DNA from: Verrucomicrobiota bacterium
GTDB lineage: Bacteria > Verrucomicrobiota > Verrucomicrobiia > Opitutales > Opitutaceae
NCBI GenBank assembly: GCA_023430565.1
Contig: JAEZAD010000273.1
Span: forward strand, 1 to 27,543
Length of the DNA: 27,543 bases
Direction of reading: 5' to 3'
In this document: positions 1 through 8,292 of the stretch, in pieces
How the letters are laid out: each line of letters opens with the position of its first letter
Numbering within the stretch: the stretch's first letter is position 1
Notes under the pieces: model-generated
The model's database searches: none
What the model was told of the DNA's origin: nothing
Seen by the model: only the letters and a program-made list of their open reading frames with translations
Program-made: the position numbers and the translations under genes

Positions 1-755
1 CGGGCGACGCCGTCACCGCGGTCGTGGCGAGCGGACTGCTGCCCGGTGCGATCGAAATCATGGACGCCCTTGCGCTCGAAGCCGCCGTGGCCGCAGTGCA
101 CGCCGACTACCCGCCGGACTCCGCCGCCGTCTTGATCGTCGAACTCGAGGGACCGCGCGAGGTCGTCGCCGCCGATCGCGAGCGGCTCGCGGGAATTCTG
201 GCGAAAAGCGGCGCGGTCGAGATTCGCGTCGCCCGCGATGCAAACGAGCGCCTCGCGATCTGGAAAGGCCGCAAGAGCGCCTTCAGCGCCGTCGGCCGGC
301 TGTCGCCCGACTTCATCGTGCAGGACGGCGTCGTGCCGCGGCGGCGGCTCGGCGAGGCCCTGCGGCAGATCGACGTGTGGTCGCGCGAGGCGGGGTTGCG
401 CGTGGCCAACGTGTTTCACGCCGGCGACGGCAACCTGCATCCGCTGATCCTCTACAACGGCCGCGAACCCGACGGCCTCGCCCGCGCCGAAGCGCTCGCC
501 GGCCGGATCCTGCGCATGTGCGTCGCGATGGGTGGCTCGATCACCGGCGAGCACGGCGTCGGCGTGGAGAAACGCGACTACCTGCCCGACATGTTTTCGC
601 CGGACGAAATCGACTGCTTGCAACGCGTGCGGGCCGCTTTCGATTCCCTCGGCATCGCCAATCCGGGAAAAATGTTTCCGCACGCCGGTGCGCCGGCCCT
701 CGCGCAACATGGGCTGCACCCGCTCGAAAAAGCCGGCGTGATTTCGCGCGAATGA
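1..755 (+). CDS. glcD: Glycolate oxidase subunit GlcD, C-terminal part (5' end outside window)
   Basis: This is the FAD-linked catalytic subunit of glycolate (2-hydroxyacid) oxidase, which oxidises glycolate to glyoxylate. The reading frame is open from base 3, so only about 250 C-terminal residues of a protein usually near 500 are present. The sequence shows the C-terminal FAD-oxidase region: an LLPGAIEIMD segment, then VFHAGDGNLHPL (the conserved H-x-GDGNLHP motif), then GSITGEHGVGVEKRDYL and a final NPGKMFP. These are characteristic of the GlcD/LldD2/D-lactate dehydrogenase flavoprotein family. A GTG at 24 is an internal valine codon, not a start. The gene lies 58 bases upstream of glcE on the same strand and is probably co-transcribed with it. 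Substrate could be glycolate, D-lactate or both; the neighbouring glcE and glcF favour glycolate oxidase. Confidence 0.93.
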   Translation, partial: GDAVTAVVASGLLPGAIEIMDALALEAAVAAVHADYPPDSAAVLIVELEGPREVVAADRERLAGILAKSGAVEIRVARDANERLAIWKGRKSAFSAVGRLSPDFIVQDGVVPRRRLGEALRQIDVWSREAGLRVANVFHAGDGNLHPLILYNGREPDGLARAEALAGRILRMCVAMGGSITGEHGVGVEKRDYLPDMFSPDEIDCLQRVRAAFDSLGIANPGKMFPHAGAPALAQHGLHPLEKAGVISRE

Positions 756-813
756 GATCGTCCACGGCGGCCAGCTTTCGACGCATCGATTCAACAACAC
801 GCCCCCGCCGCGA

Positions 814-1914
814 ATGACGCCGCCGCTTCTCACGCCGAGCACGCCCGCCGAACTCGCCGACGCCGTTCGTTCCGCACCGCGCGTTCTCGCCGTCGGCGCG
901 GGCTCGAAGCCCCGGCTTGCGGCGGCGAATCCCGATGTCGTCCGCATTTCCACGTCGAAGCTCCGCGGCATTCTCGACTACGAGCCGAGCGAATTCACGT
1001 TTACCGCGCTCGCCGGCACGCCCGTGCGCGAGATCGCGGCGGCGCTCGCGGAGCGCGGACAATACCTTCCCTTCGATCCGATGTTCGCCGACGCCGGCTC
1101 GACCATCGGCGGAACCGTCGCCGCCGGGCTGAGCGGGCCGGCGCGTTTTCGCTTCGGCGGATTGCGCGATTTCATCCTGGGCGTGCGCTTCGTCGACGGC
1201 GAGGGACGCCTCCTTCGCATGGGCGGCAAGGTCGTGAAGAACGCGGCCGGATTCGATCTACCGAAATTTTTCGTCGGCAGCCTCGGACGATTCGGCGCGC
1301 TGGCCGACGTCACCTTCAAGGTGTTTCCCCGCCCGCCGGAAACCCGGACCTTGCGTATCCATGCCCTGGATTCCTCCGCGAAACGGAACATCCTGACCGA
1401 GGCGGCCGGCACGCGCTGGGAAATCGACGCGATGGACGCGCCGGTCGGCGAAAGCGCCGTGATCCTCCGCCTCGCCGGTCCGGGCCCCGCGCTCGCTGCG
1501 ATGGCCGAAGAGATTTTGGCTCGCTGGCCCGGCACATCGTTGAGCGAAAGCGAAGCGGAGGAGATTTGGACGAATGCGCGCGAATGCCATTGGGCGCACC
1601 GCGATGGCATCCTGGTGAAAGCCGCGCTCACGCCGGCGCAGGTGCCCGCATTTGAAGCCCGGATTTCGACAATTGACCGCGCGCGCGGATGGATCGGTTC
1701 GGGGGGAAACGTCGGCTACGTGTCGCTGCCGGCGAATGCCCTCCTGCCCGCGCTCGATTGGCCGGCACTGACTTTGCGCGGCAACGGTCCGTTGTGGCCG
1801 GGAACGAAGCCGCGTTTCGAAGTGATGGCACGACTGAAGAATGCGCTCGATCCCCAAGACCGCTTCCCCGGACTCGACGAAATTCCTGCGTCGGCTGCGC
1901 CCTGTTGCGGCTGA
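814..1914 (+). CDS. glcE: Glycolate oxidase FAD-binding subunit GlcE
   Basis: This 366-residue protein is the second flavin-binding subunit of the GlcDEF complex, close in size to the roughly 350-residue E. coli protein. The PCMH-type FAD-binding fold is visible around residues 90-160: AGSTIGGTVAAGLSGP, then RFGGLRDFILGVRFVDGEG, then KVVKNAAGFDLPKFFVGSLGRFGAL, all hallmark blocks of GlcE. The C-terminal half is shorter than in GlcD, as is typical. The ATG at 814 has no clear Shine-Dalgarno sequence but gives the expected N-terminus (PSTPAELADAVR). It follows glcD by 58 bases and precedes glcF by 11, so an operon is likely. Confidence 0.93.
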   Translation: MTPPLLTPSTPAELADAVRSAPRVLAVGAGSKPRLAAANPDVVRISTSKLRGILDYEPSEFTFTALAGTPVREIAAALAERGQYLPFDPMFADAGSTIGGTVAAGLSGPARFRFGGLRDFILGVRFVDGEGRLLRMGGKVVKNAAGFDLPKFFVGSLGRFGALADVTFKVFPRPPETRTLRIHALDSSAKRNILTEAAGTRWEIDAMDAPVGESAVILRLAGPGPALAAMAEEILARWPGTSLSESEAEEIWTNARECHWAHRDGILVKAALTPAQVPAFEARISTIDRARGWIGSGGNVGYVSLPANALLPALDWPALTLRGNGPLWPGTKPRFEVMARLKNALDPQDRFPGLDEIPASAAPCCG

Positions 1915-1925
1915 ACTCGTTTGCC

Positions 1926-3191
1926 ATGCTCCACGCGATCAAACCCGAACAACACGGACCGCTCGGCAGCGCGATGACGAACGCCGTGCAGACGTGCGTG
2001 CACTGCGGTTTCTGTCTCGCGGCGTGTCCGACCTATCGCGAGTTCGGCCAGGAAATGGATTCGCCGCGCGGACGCATCGTGCTGATGAAACAGGTGCTCG
2101 AAGGCACCCTGTCCGCCGCCGCCGCCCAGCCTCACGTGGACCGCTGCCTCGGCTGTCTCGCGTGCGAACCTGCCTGCCCGAGTGGCGTCCCGTATCGCGA
2201 TCTGATCAGTCCGTTCCGCGCCAGGATGGAAGCGGAAAACAAGTTCGCGCGCACGCCCGCCGAAAAGTTGCGGCGCTGGCTCGCAGGGAAAACGATTCCA
2301 TATCCGGCGCGCTTTCGTCTCGCGCTCGCGGGAGCCAAAATCGGCCGCGCGCTGCAACCCCTGGTGCCATCGGCGTTGCGCCCGATGCTCGAGTTGGCGC
2401 CGAAGGAAGTGCCCGCGCCCGTGACGCTGCCGCCGATCACGCCGGCGCACGGGGAACGACGCGCCCGCGTGGCGTTGCTCGCCGGCTGCGCGCAGCAGGT
2501 GCTCGATCCGGACATCAATGTCGCGACGCTCGCCGTGCTCGCGCGCAACGGCATTGAAGTGCTCGTGCCGGAATCGCAGGGCTGCTGTGGCGGTCTGGCG
2601 TGGCACACCGGCGACCTCACGGCCGCGCGCGCGTTTGCCCGGCGAAACCTCGATGCATTTCCCGCCGACGTGGATGCCGTGATCACGAATGCCGCCGGCT
2701 GCGGTTCAGCGATGCACGAGTATCATTTGGTTTTGCGCGGCACGCCCGACGAAGCGCGCGCCGACGCGCTGCGGAAGCGCGTGGTCGACGTAAGCATGTT
2801 TCTCTACCGACTCGGCCTGCGCGAACCGCCGCGTGGCCCCGGCACGCCGCAAACGATCGCGTATCACGACGCGTGCCATCTCGCCAACGCGCAGGGCGTG
2901 CGCGCGGAACCGCGCTCACTGCTGCGAGCGATCCCGGGCGTGGAGCTGCGCGAGTTCAGCGACTCACATCTCTGCTGCGGCAGCGCGGGCACGTATAACC
3001 TCGACCAGCCCGCGACCGCCGCCTCGCTCGGCGCGCAGAAGGCGCAAGCCTCGCTCGCCACGGGCGCGACGATCGTCGCCAGCGGAAACATCGGCTGCCT
3101 CACGCAGCTCCGGACGCACCTCCAAAAACTCGGCTCGTCCGTGCGCGTGCGCCACACGATGCAGGTGTTGCGCGACGCGTATGACGCCTGA
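1926..3191 (+). CDS. glcF: Glycolate oxidase iron-sulfur subunit GlcF
   Basis: This 421-residue protein is the electron-transfer subunit of glycolate oxidase, carrying electrons from the flavin subunits to the respiratory chain. Two ferredoxin-type 4Fe-4S motifs are visible: C24-x2-C27-x2-C30-x3-C34-P, and a second beginning CLGCLACEPACPSG. They are followed by the two cysteine-rich CCG domains of this family (GCCGGLAWHTGD and HLCCGSAGTYNL), with HDACHLANAQGVR between them. E. coli GlcF is about 407 residues. The frame is open further upstream, but the ATG at 1926 is the only start giving a normal GlcF N-terminus (MLHAIKPEQHGP) without overlapping glcE. It ends 42 bases before the convergent permease gene. 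Confidence 0.95.
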   Translation: MLHAIKPEQHGPLGSAMTNAVQTCVHCGFCLAACPTYREFGQEMDSPRGRIVLMKQVLEGTLSAAAAQPHVDRCLGCLACEPACPSGVPYRDLISPFRARMEAENKFARTPAEKLRRWLAGKTIPYPARFRLALAGAKIGRALQPLVPSALRPMLELAPKEVPAPVTLPPITPAHGERRARVALLAGCAQQVLDPDINVATLAVLARNGIEVLVPESQGCCGGLAWHTGDLTAARAFARRNLDAFPADVDAVITNAAGCGSAMHEYHLVLRGTPDEARADALRKRVVDVSMFLYRLGLREPPRGPGTPQTIAYHDACHLANAQGVRAEPRSLLRAIPGVELREFSDSHLCCGSAGTYNLDQPATAASLGAQKAQASLATGATIVASGNIGCLTQLRTHLQKLGSSVRVRHTMQVLRDAYDA

Positions 3192-3233
3192 CTTTGCCGC
3201 TTCCGCGCCCCGGCGCAGGGCGCGCGCCTTCGG

Positions 3234-4895
3234 TCACGGCGATCCCGGCACCACGCTCGTCCAAACATACGTCTGAAAAGTCACCAACGCGCCCATCAGC
3301 AAGGCGAGCGCGACGCTGTGCCAGAAGACCGAGCGGAGCACGGTCCCCGCATCCGGACTGTCGGGGCGCCCGCCGGTCGCGACCGAGGCGACCACGATGC
3401 TTTGCGCGTCGATCATCTTGCCCATCACGCCGCCCGAACTGTTCGAGGCCGCCATGAGAATGGGCGAAAAACCGAGTTGTTGCGCGGTGACTTTCTGCAG
3501 GTTGCCGAAAAGCACATTCGACGACGTGTCGCTGCCGGTGAGCGCCACGCCGAGCCAGCCGATGATCGGCGAGAAGAACGGATAAAACATCCCGGTCGCC
3601 GCCATCGCCAATCCCATCGTCGTATCCGTTCCGCTGTAACGCGTCGTGAAACCGAGCGCGAGCATCAGCGCGATCGTCAGCAGGGAAACCCGCACGCGAT
3701 ACAGCGTCCGCAAGTAGAGCGCCGCCAGCTTGCCGGGCGTCACGCCGAGGCAGAGTCCGGCCACAATCCCTGCGAACAACAGCGCCGTGCCGGTCGCCGA
3801 AAGAAAGTTGAAGCTGAAAATCGCGTTCTCGACCTCCGGATGCGGCACCACCGGCGGCATGCGCTGCACCAGGCCGTGCAGACCGGGCATCGCAAACGAC
3901 GGCGCGAACAGCGCGTTCAGCGCGTTCTTGATCACCGGCAGTCCCCAGGCAAAGACGAACACCGAAAGAAAAATCCACGGCAGCCACGCGCGGATCGGCG
4001 AAGTCGTTGGCCCCGCCCCGGTCACCGTGACGGGCAAGGCCACCGGCGCGCCGGCGGCGGCCGCGTCCTCCGTATCCGGCTTTCGAGGACGCCAGAATTT
4101 CATCAGCACGACCAGCGCCGCGATCGAGGCCACGGCACTGATGATGTCGACCAGCATGGGGCCGATGTAGTTGCTCACCAGAAATTGCGAGAGGCCGAAG
4201 CTCGCGCCCGTGACCAGGCACGCGGGCCACACCGCGAGCATGCCGCGCCAGCCGACTTGCGCCGCGACCAGCCAGAACGGAACGAGGAGAGAGAAGAACG
4301 GAAGCTGCCGGCCGACCATCGCGCTGAGCTGCATGAGATCCAGATCGGTGATCCGTGCGAGGGTGATGAGCGGCGTGCCCAGCGCCCCGAACGCGACCGG
4401 CGCGGTGTTGCCGATCAACGCGAGTTTCGCGGCCTCGAGCGGTTTGAAACCGAGGCCGATCAGCAACGCGCCCGTGATCGCGACCGGAGTGCCGAAACCG
4501 GCCGCGCCCTCGATGAACGCGCCGAAGCTGAATGCGATGAGCAGCGCCTGGATCCGCCGGTCGCCCGATACGCCCGCGATCTGGGTTTGCAGCACCGCGA
4601 ATCCCCCCGTGTCGACCGAAAGTTGATAAATGAAGATCGCGTTGAGAATGATCCAGCCAATCGGAAACAATCCGTAGGCGGCACCATACGTCGCCGATGC
4701 CCCCGCGAGCGACGCCGGCATATCGTAGACGAAAATGGCGATCGCCAGCGCGACGATCAGTCCGGCAAGCGCAGCGAGTTGCGCCCGGACATGGAAAAAC
4801 GCGAGCAGACCGAGCAGCGTGACCACGGGCAAAGCAGCGACCAGCGCAGACGCGCCGATCCCGCCGACGGGGGAATAGATCTGGGGCCAGGGCAT
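3234..4895 (-). CDS. L-lactate/glycolate permease, LldP/GlcA family
   Basis: This is a 553-residue inner-membrane proton symporter of the lactate permease family; E. coli LldP is about 551 residues and its paralogue GlcA takes up glycolate. Many hydrophobic segments run the length of the protein. Family blocks visible include FIEGAAGFGTPVAITGALLIGLGF, FGALGTPLITLARITDLD, FFSPIIGWLGVALTGSDTSSNVLFGNLQ and SNSSGGVMGKMIDAQSIVVA. The frame extends 19 codons upstream, but the ATG at 4895 begins MPWPQIYSPVGG, the usual family N-terminus. Lying tail-to-tail with glcDEF, it probably supplies glycolate and/or lactate to that oxidase. Substrate preference cannot be decided from sequence, so no symbol is given. 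Confidence 0.93.
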   Translation of the reverse strand: MPWPQIYSPVGGIGASALVAALPVVTLLGLLAFFHVRAQLAALAGLIVALAIAIFVYDMPASLAGASATYGAAYGLFPIGWIILNAIFIYQLSVDTGGFAVLQTQIAGVSGDRRIQALLIAFSFGAFIEGAAGFGTPVAITGALLIGLGFKPLEAAKLALIGNTAPVAFGALGTPLITLARITDLDLMQLSAMVGRQLPFFSLLVPFWLVAAQVGWRGMLAVWPACLVTGASFGLSQFLVSNYIGPMLVDIISAVASIAALVVLMKFWRPRKPDTEDAAAAGAPVALPVTVTGAGPTTSPIRAWLPWIFLSVFVFAWGLPVIKNALNALFAPSFAMPGLHGLVQRMPPVVPHPEVENAIFSFNFLSATGTALLFAGIVAGLCLGVTPGKLAALYLRTLYRVRVSLLTIALMLALGFTTRYSGTDTTMGLAMAATGMFYPFFSPIIGWLGVALTGSDTSSNVLFGNLQKVTAQQLGFSPILMAASNSSGGVMGKMIDAQSIVVASVATGGRPDSPDAGTVLRSVFWHSVALALLMGALVTFQTYVWTSVVPGSP

Positions 4896-5231
4896 GGGGA
4901 AACGTCGGGGGTGTGTCCGAACGACGTAGCCGAAACGGAAACGGATGCGCAATTAAGCCGCGAAACGCGGCAGGACACGGCAACCGTTACCGCGATCTCG
5001 GTCGCAAATTCCGCAGGCATCCCGGCCACGATTGAGAAATTGTCGATACGGATGGACGGGTCGAGATCCGGCGACGACCAACAGAGGGGCCGGACGTGCA
5101 AGAGTCCGAGTTTCGCGATGGCGGCAGAACTGTGGGTAAATCATTCGCGGAGCCCCCCGAATTCGCCTTGGTTCGAGATTACCGATGCTGCGGACAACGC
5201 CCTTCTGGACCTCGCGCGTCCCTAAAGCAGA
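4896..5231. other. Intergenic region upstream of the permease gene
   Basis: No gene is supported here; the frames are shadows without family features. It must contain the permease promoter on the minus strand, but no convincing -35/-10 pair or operator could be picked out by eye. Confidence 0.5.
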
Positions 5232-5258
5232 AACGCCTCCCGAGCAGTGGGAGGCGTT
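5232..5258 (-). terminator. Rho-independent-type terminator behind the tRNA 3' end
   Basis: A perfect 10-bp stem (AACGCCTCCC at 5232-5241 with GGGAGGCGTT at 5249-5258) encloses a 7-base loop. Read on the minus strand it is followed by TCTGCTTT, a weak T-rich tail. It lies 6 bases beyond the end of the tRNA-like sequence, the normal position for a tRNA terminator. Confidence 0.7.
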
Positions 5259-5264
5259 CTAAAT

Positions 5265-5292
5265 TGGGTGCAGGGGTTGGATTTGAACCCCC
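5265..5292 (-). tRNA. 3' fragment of a tRNA (possibly tRNA-His); probable attachment-site duplication
   Basis: Read on the minus strand this stretch contains a T-loop TTCAAAT, the 3' strand of a T-stem (CCAAC), an acceptor strand (CCCTGCA), a discriminator C and an encoded CCA. The 5' T-stem strand should be GTTGG but reads GGGGG, so tRNA identity stops inside the T-arm and no anticodon or D-arm follows. That is the pattern left when an integrative element inserts in the 3' end of a tRNA gene. A C at position 73 is typical of tRNA-His, hence the tentative identity. The intact tRNA copy is not in this window. Confidence 0.5.
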
Positions 5293-5648
5293 GAAATTCG
5301 ATTTTTCAACGGACGTCTCTTTTTCATATAGCGCTATTTGCGTAAGTTATAAATCGCAATTCTACGTCGTTTATGATTTTCGGGGCGTAGATTATGCACC
5401 AACTATGCACCCCTCTGACGTTGGATAATGGATAGTTGAACTGGAAATCGGCGAATAGGTGCCATCTCGGAGGTGCTGCACAACTTACAAAACCTCACGC
5501 TCGCGATTCGAGAGGACGAACCAAAAAAAACGCCAAAGTAGCAGCGGAACCGTCGAGGCGTTGCGCCGAGGTGGGCGAAGTCGTGCTATTCTTGTTGGAC
5601 ATGTGGCGCCAGGTGGCGGGATTCGGCCGACGCGTTAGCGATAGAACC
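5293..5648. other. AT-richer gene-free stretch next to the attachment site
   Basis: No coding gene is supported. Bases about 5300-5410 are clearly AT-richer than the flanks. They contain a direct repeat TATGCACC (5393-5400 and 5404-5411), spaced 11 bases, which could be an integrase arm-type site; this is inference. The rest shows no recognised feature. Confidence 0.4.
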
Positions 5649-6398
5649 CTAAACTTCAACCACCAGCTCCGGCCGAAAGTCGCCGGCCTGGAACTCATAC
5701 CCGCCTGGATTGTTCAGCACTCTCGTTTTCCCAATCATGTAGTCGCGAGACTCGTGGATGTGCCCGTGAATCCAAAGCACGGGGCCATGCTGCACGATCA
5801 ACTCGTCCAAATGCGACGCATATGCCGCGCTGAGAACATCCGATCGTTTGGATTCAGGAAGCGACTTAGCTGATGGCGCGTGGTGCGTGATGACCACCGA
5901 ACGGGAACGGTCCCCATTGCCGAGGAACTTCAGCAGTTCCAACCTGGACTGGGCGTGAAGCATGGCCGTGTGAACAGGCTTCAAACGACTCGTATCTGCA
6001 CGCCGAATTTTCCGATAGTCGTTCATTCCGGTGGTCTTGCTTCCTGCAGCCGCCATAGCGGCGTGGCGGTCAGCGAAGAGCTCGAAGTCGGTCCAGAGCG
6101 TAGCGCCAAAAAACCGGACACCGCGCACAACCAAAGTTTCATTCTCCAAGATGGTCACGTTCGAACCAGCGGCCGCCTCCCTCAGCTTCTCGTGTAGGCG
6201 GCCGATACGTTCGTCATAGTGCTCGTGATTGCCGGCCACATACAGCACCGGCACATCGGGTAATCTTTTCCGGGCCCACAATACCCCGCGGGCAGCACGA
6301 TCGATATCCCCAGCAAGCACCACCACGTCAGCTGGCACGTTTGCCAAGTCACGTCCGCCAAATTCTAGGTGAAGGTCGCTAAGGACTCGAATTCGCAT
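5649..6398 (-). CDS. Calcineurin-like metallophosphoesterase
   Basis: This is a predicted 249-residue soluble metal-dependent phosphoesterase. All signature motifs of the superfamily are visible in order: DLH (D8-L-H10), VVLAGDID near residue 30, a GNHEHYDER block, ITHHAPS, and GHIHESRDYMIG near the C-terminus. These residues coordinate a two-metal centre. The substrate (nucleotide, phosphodiester or phosphoprotein) cannot be inferred. The frame extends to 6434, but the ATG at 6398 gives the usual N-terminus with the first motif immediately following (MRIRVLSDLHLEFGG). It is divergent from the integrase and is the first cargo gene inside the island. Confidence 0.88.
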   Translation of the reverse strand: MRIRVLSDLHLEFGGRDLANVPADVVVLAGDIDRAARGVLWARKRLPDVPVLYVAGNHEHYDERIGRLHEKLREAAAGSNVTILENETLVVRGVRFFGATLWTDFELFADRHAAMAAAGSKTTGMNDYRKIRRADTSRLKPVHTAMLHAQSRLELLKFLGNGDRSRSVVITHHAPSAKSLPESKRSDVLSAAYASHLDELIVQHGPVLWIHGHIHESRDYMIGKTRVLNNPGGYEFQAGDFRPELVVEV

Positions 6399-6466
6399 TG
6401 TCGCGGGGCCGGCGATCGAAGCCTCTGATTTCATCGGCGTGGACCATTCTCGTCAATTCGGCGAGT

Positions 6467-6484
6467 TCACCGCGTAGGCGGTGA
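6467..6484. repeat. REP-like palindrome, copy 1
   Basis: TCACCGCGTAGGCGGTGA forms a stem (TCACC/GGTGA) around an 8-base loop GCGTAGGC. It is one of five intergenic copies sharing the CACC-loop-GGTG structure (others at 6548, 13276, 20946 and 22567). It lies in the divergent gap between the phosphoesterase and integrase genes. Confidence 0.5.
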
Positions 6485-6547
6485 TTGCGAGATTTATCCC
6501 TGAGTGCTCCACCCGGACGTGCTCTGTTTTCGACAGGTCGAAACGAC

Positions 6548-6569
6548 GACTACCGCCGGCCGGGTGGTC
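6548..6569 (-). repeat. REP-like palindrome, copy 2 (inverted orientation)
   Basis: On the minus strand the core reads GACCACC, loop CGGCCGGC, GGTAGTC: a 7-bp stem with one wobble pair. The loop is identical to that of copy 3 at 13276. It sits 34 bases upstream of the integrase start. Confidence 0.5.
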
Positions 6570-6602
6570 GACGCGATCGCTCGGCTACGAGGGAGCATCT
6601 GA

Positions 6603-7862
6603 ATGGTCACCGGCATGGCGTCTGTAACGAAACTCACCGGTTCAGTGGTATGGGAGGCATCCTTTCGCATGCCGACCGGCGAACTAAACCATGGCCAGCC
6701 GGTGTTTCATACGGTTCAGCGTACGACTGGCGTGACCGACAGGAGCCGCGCACTACAGATCGCACTGAGTTATGAACGTGCCGCGATCGCCGTCGCCGAG
6801 AAACGCTGGAGCGAAGACGCAGCGCACCAATTTCTGGCTGAAGTCGCTGTCCTCGCAGGACGGCTTCCGCCTGCGGCGTGTCCGCAGTCTGCGACGCCGC
6901 TACTGCGGCCGTCACGTCCGATCGACGCGTTCATCGAGTCTTGGTCTCTCGTCTGGCAGCGCACTGTCGCGCCGAAGTCATGGCTCAATGCGCGATCAGT
7001 GTTCAGGGATTTTCTCGCGTGGCTTGGGCCGCGGCAATCGGACGCGATCGGAAATCTCACCGCCGAGGATGTAGCGGCCTTTCGCGATACCGAGCTGGCG
7101 CACGGAAAGTCACCAACCACCATCAACAAGGAATTGAGTTTCTTGGCTCAGGCATTCGACGAAGCGGTGGCGCAGGGACTCATGGAGAAGAATCTCGCCC
7201 GCGGGCTCCGCATCAAGCGCGCGAAACGCGCCGCACAAGCCCGTTCGGCGTTCACGTTTGAGCAGTTTTCTGAGCTCGTGCGGCGGACGGCCCCTAACGA
7301 GCGCGGGACCAAAGGAGCGACAACACACCCCGACTGGCAGACATTCCTCATCATCTCTGGCTACACCGGTGGTCGGCAACAGGAAGTCGCCAAATTAACA
7401 TGGGAGAGAGTGGATTTCGAGAACAGCCGTATCGGGCTACTCCGTACGAAGACGGGTGGTGACGTGCACTGGGTGCCAATGCACGAGTCGCTTCACGTGC
7501 ATCTCCAATTGAGAGCGGATCAGACGCCCGACCGGGCGCCTCATGATTACGTCATGCCAGGTTTCGCAGCCATACAGGGGCGGTATTTGTCGAAGGCTTT
7601 TCGAGAGCTCATCTTGCCGCGGGTCGGGATTCGTCAGCCGTACGTGAAGCGAATCAAGGGCGTTCCACATGGCCGAAAACTCGCCCAGTTCTCGATTCAT
7701 TCGTTGAGACACTCACTGCCCACGTGGCTTACCGCAGCGGGCGTGTCCGATGTCCTGCGAATGCGGATAGTCGGGCACGATGACGAGGAAGTGAGCCGGG
7801 GGTACACCCACACCGACATCGAAGTAGCTCGCCGTGCACTGGCCGCCGTTCCCTCTCTTTAG
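6603..7862 (+). CDS. Tyrosine-type site-specific recombinase (island integrase)
   Basis: This is a 419-residue phage-type integrase. The N-terminal part is an arm-binding-like region followed by a SAM-like core-binding domain (residues about 100-190, including SWLNARSVFRDFLAWLG and SPTTINKELSFLAQAFDEAV). The catalytic domain shows GYTGGRQQEVAKLTWERV (first Arg), LLRTKTGG (Lys), HSLRHSLPTWL (His-x-x-Arg), VGHDDEEVSRGYTH (second His and nucleophilic Tyr). The ATG at 6603 has a GAGGGAG ribosome site 8 bases upstream. It lies 1.3 kb from the tRNA fragment and most likely catalysed integration there. Confidence 0.92.
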   Translation: MVTGMASVTKLTGSVVWEASFRMPTGELNHGQPVFHTVQRTTGVTDRSRALQIALSYERAAIAVAEKRWSEDAAHQFLAEVAVLAGRLPPAACPQSATPLLRPSRPIDAFIESWSLVWQRTVAPKSWLNARSVFRDFLAWLGPRQSDAIGNLTAEDVAAFRDTELAHGKSPTTINKELSFLAQAFDEAVAQGLMEKNLARGLRIKRAKRAAQARSAFTFEQFSELVRRTAPNERGTKGATTHPDWQTFLIISGYTGGRQQEVAKLTWERVDFENSRIGLLRTKTGGDVHWVPMHESLHVHLQLRADQTPDRAPHDYVMPGFAAIQGRYLSKAFRELILPRVGIRQPYVKRIKGVPHGRKLAQFSIHSLRHSLPTWLTAAGVSDVLRMRIVGHDDEEVSRGYTHTDIEVARRALAAVPSL

Positions 7863-7884
7863 CGCAGCCTGCACGTTGAGCACT

Positions 7885-8181
7885 ATGTTGAAGGTAAGAA
7901 TGACGAAGTGCGACCTCGCGGAACAGCCGGACGTCGAGAGCGGCACGTGGGATACTCACGTCGCTGGTCGCATCAACGCGAAATCTTTACCCGTGGGATA
8001 CTGGCTCGAGGGGTACCTACTTGCACCGGTGTCTGTCGGCGATCCTATCGTCGTCTTTCGCACGAGCCGTAACGGTACCGATGCGTGCGGCCTTTTCACG
8101 AGCAGTGTAGTGAAGCACGTTGCCGCGGAACGCGTTGAAACGGCCAATTCCGTTTACCGCATCGAACTGGTGGAGAGCTGA
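7885..8181 (+). CDS. Small hypothetical protein (98 aa) downstream of the integrase
   Basis: This unrecognised protein has a beta-rich look: alternating hydrophobic runs such as LPVGYWLEGYLLAPVSVGDPIVVFRTSRNG and CGLFTSSVVKHV, ending VYRIELVES. This suggests a compact barrel but no named domain. The frame is open to 7834, inside the integrase gene. The ATG at 7885 gives a non-overlapping gene starting 23 bases after the integrase stop. No ribosome site is obvious. Same strand and close spacing suggest co-transcription with the integrase. An alternative is a recombination-accessory protein, which I cannot support. Confidence 0.6.
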   Translation: MLKVRMTKCDLAEQPDVESGTWDTHVAGRINAKSLPVGYWLEGYLLAPVSVGDPIVVFRTSRNGTDACGLFTSSVVKHVAAERVETANSVYRIELVES

Positions 8182-8292
8182 CCTCAAGCATTCCTGCCAT
8201 GATTGAAGTATTCTCATTAGCTCAAGCGCTGTTTTAAGTATCGATTGCCTTTTAATCCCAAGTCTGATTACTTCCTTTCGATTAGATCAAAC

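Noticed and set aside
3100..4983. A 627-codon minus-strand frame overlapping the permease gene in another frame
   Set aside because: Its composition is alanine/arginine/glycine-rich shadow with no domain. The permease occupies the same strand in a different frame.
3318..5225. A 635-codon plus-strand frame antisense to the permease gene
   Set aside because: It is Arg/Glu/Asp-rich low-complexity translation with no family feature. The opposite strand encodes a clear LldP-type permease; long antisense frames are expected at this GC content.
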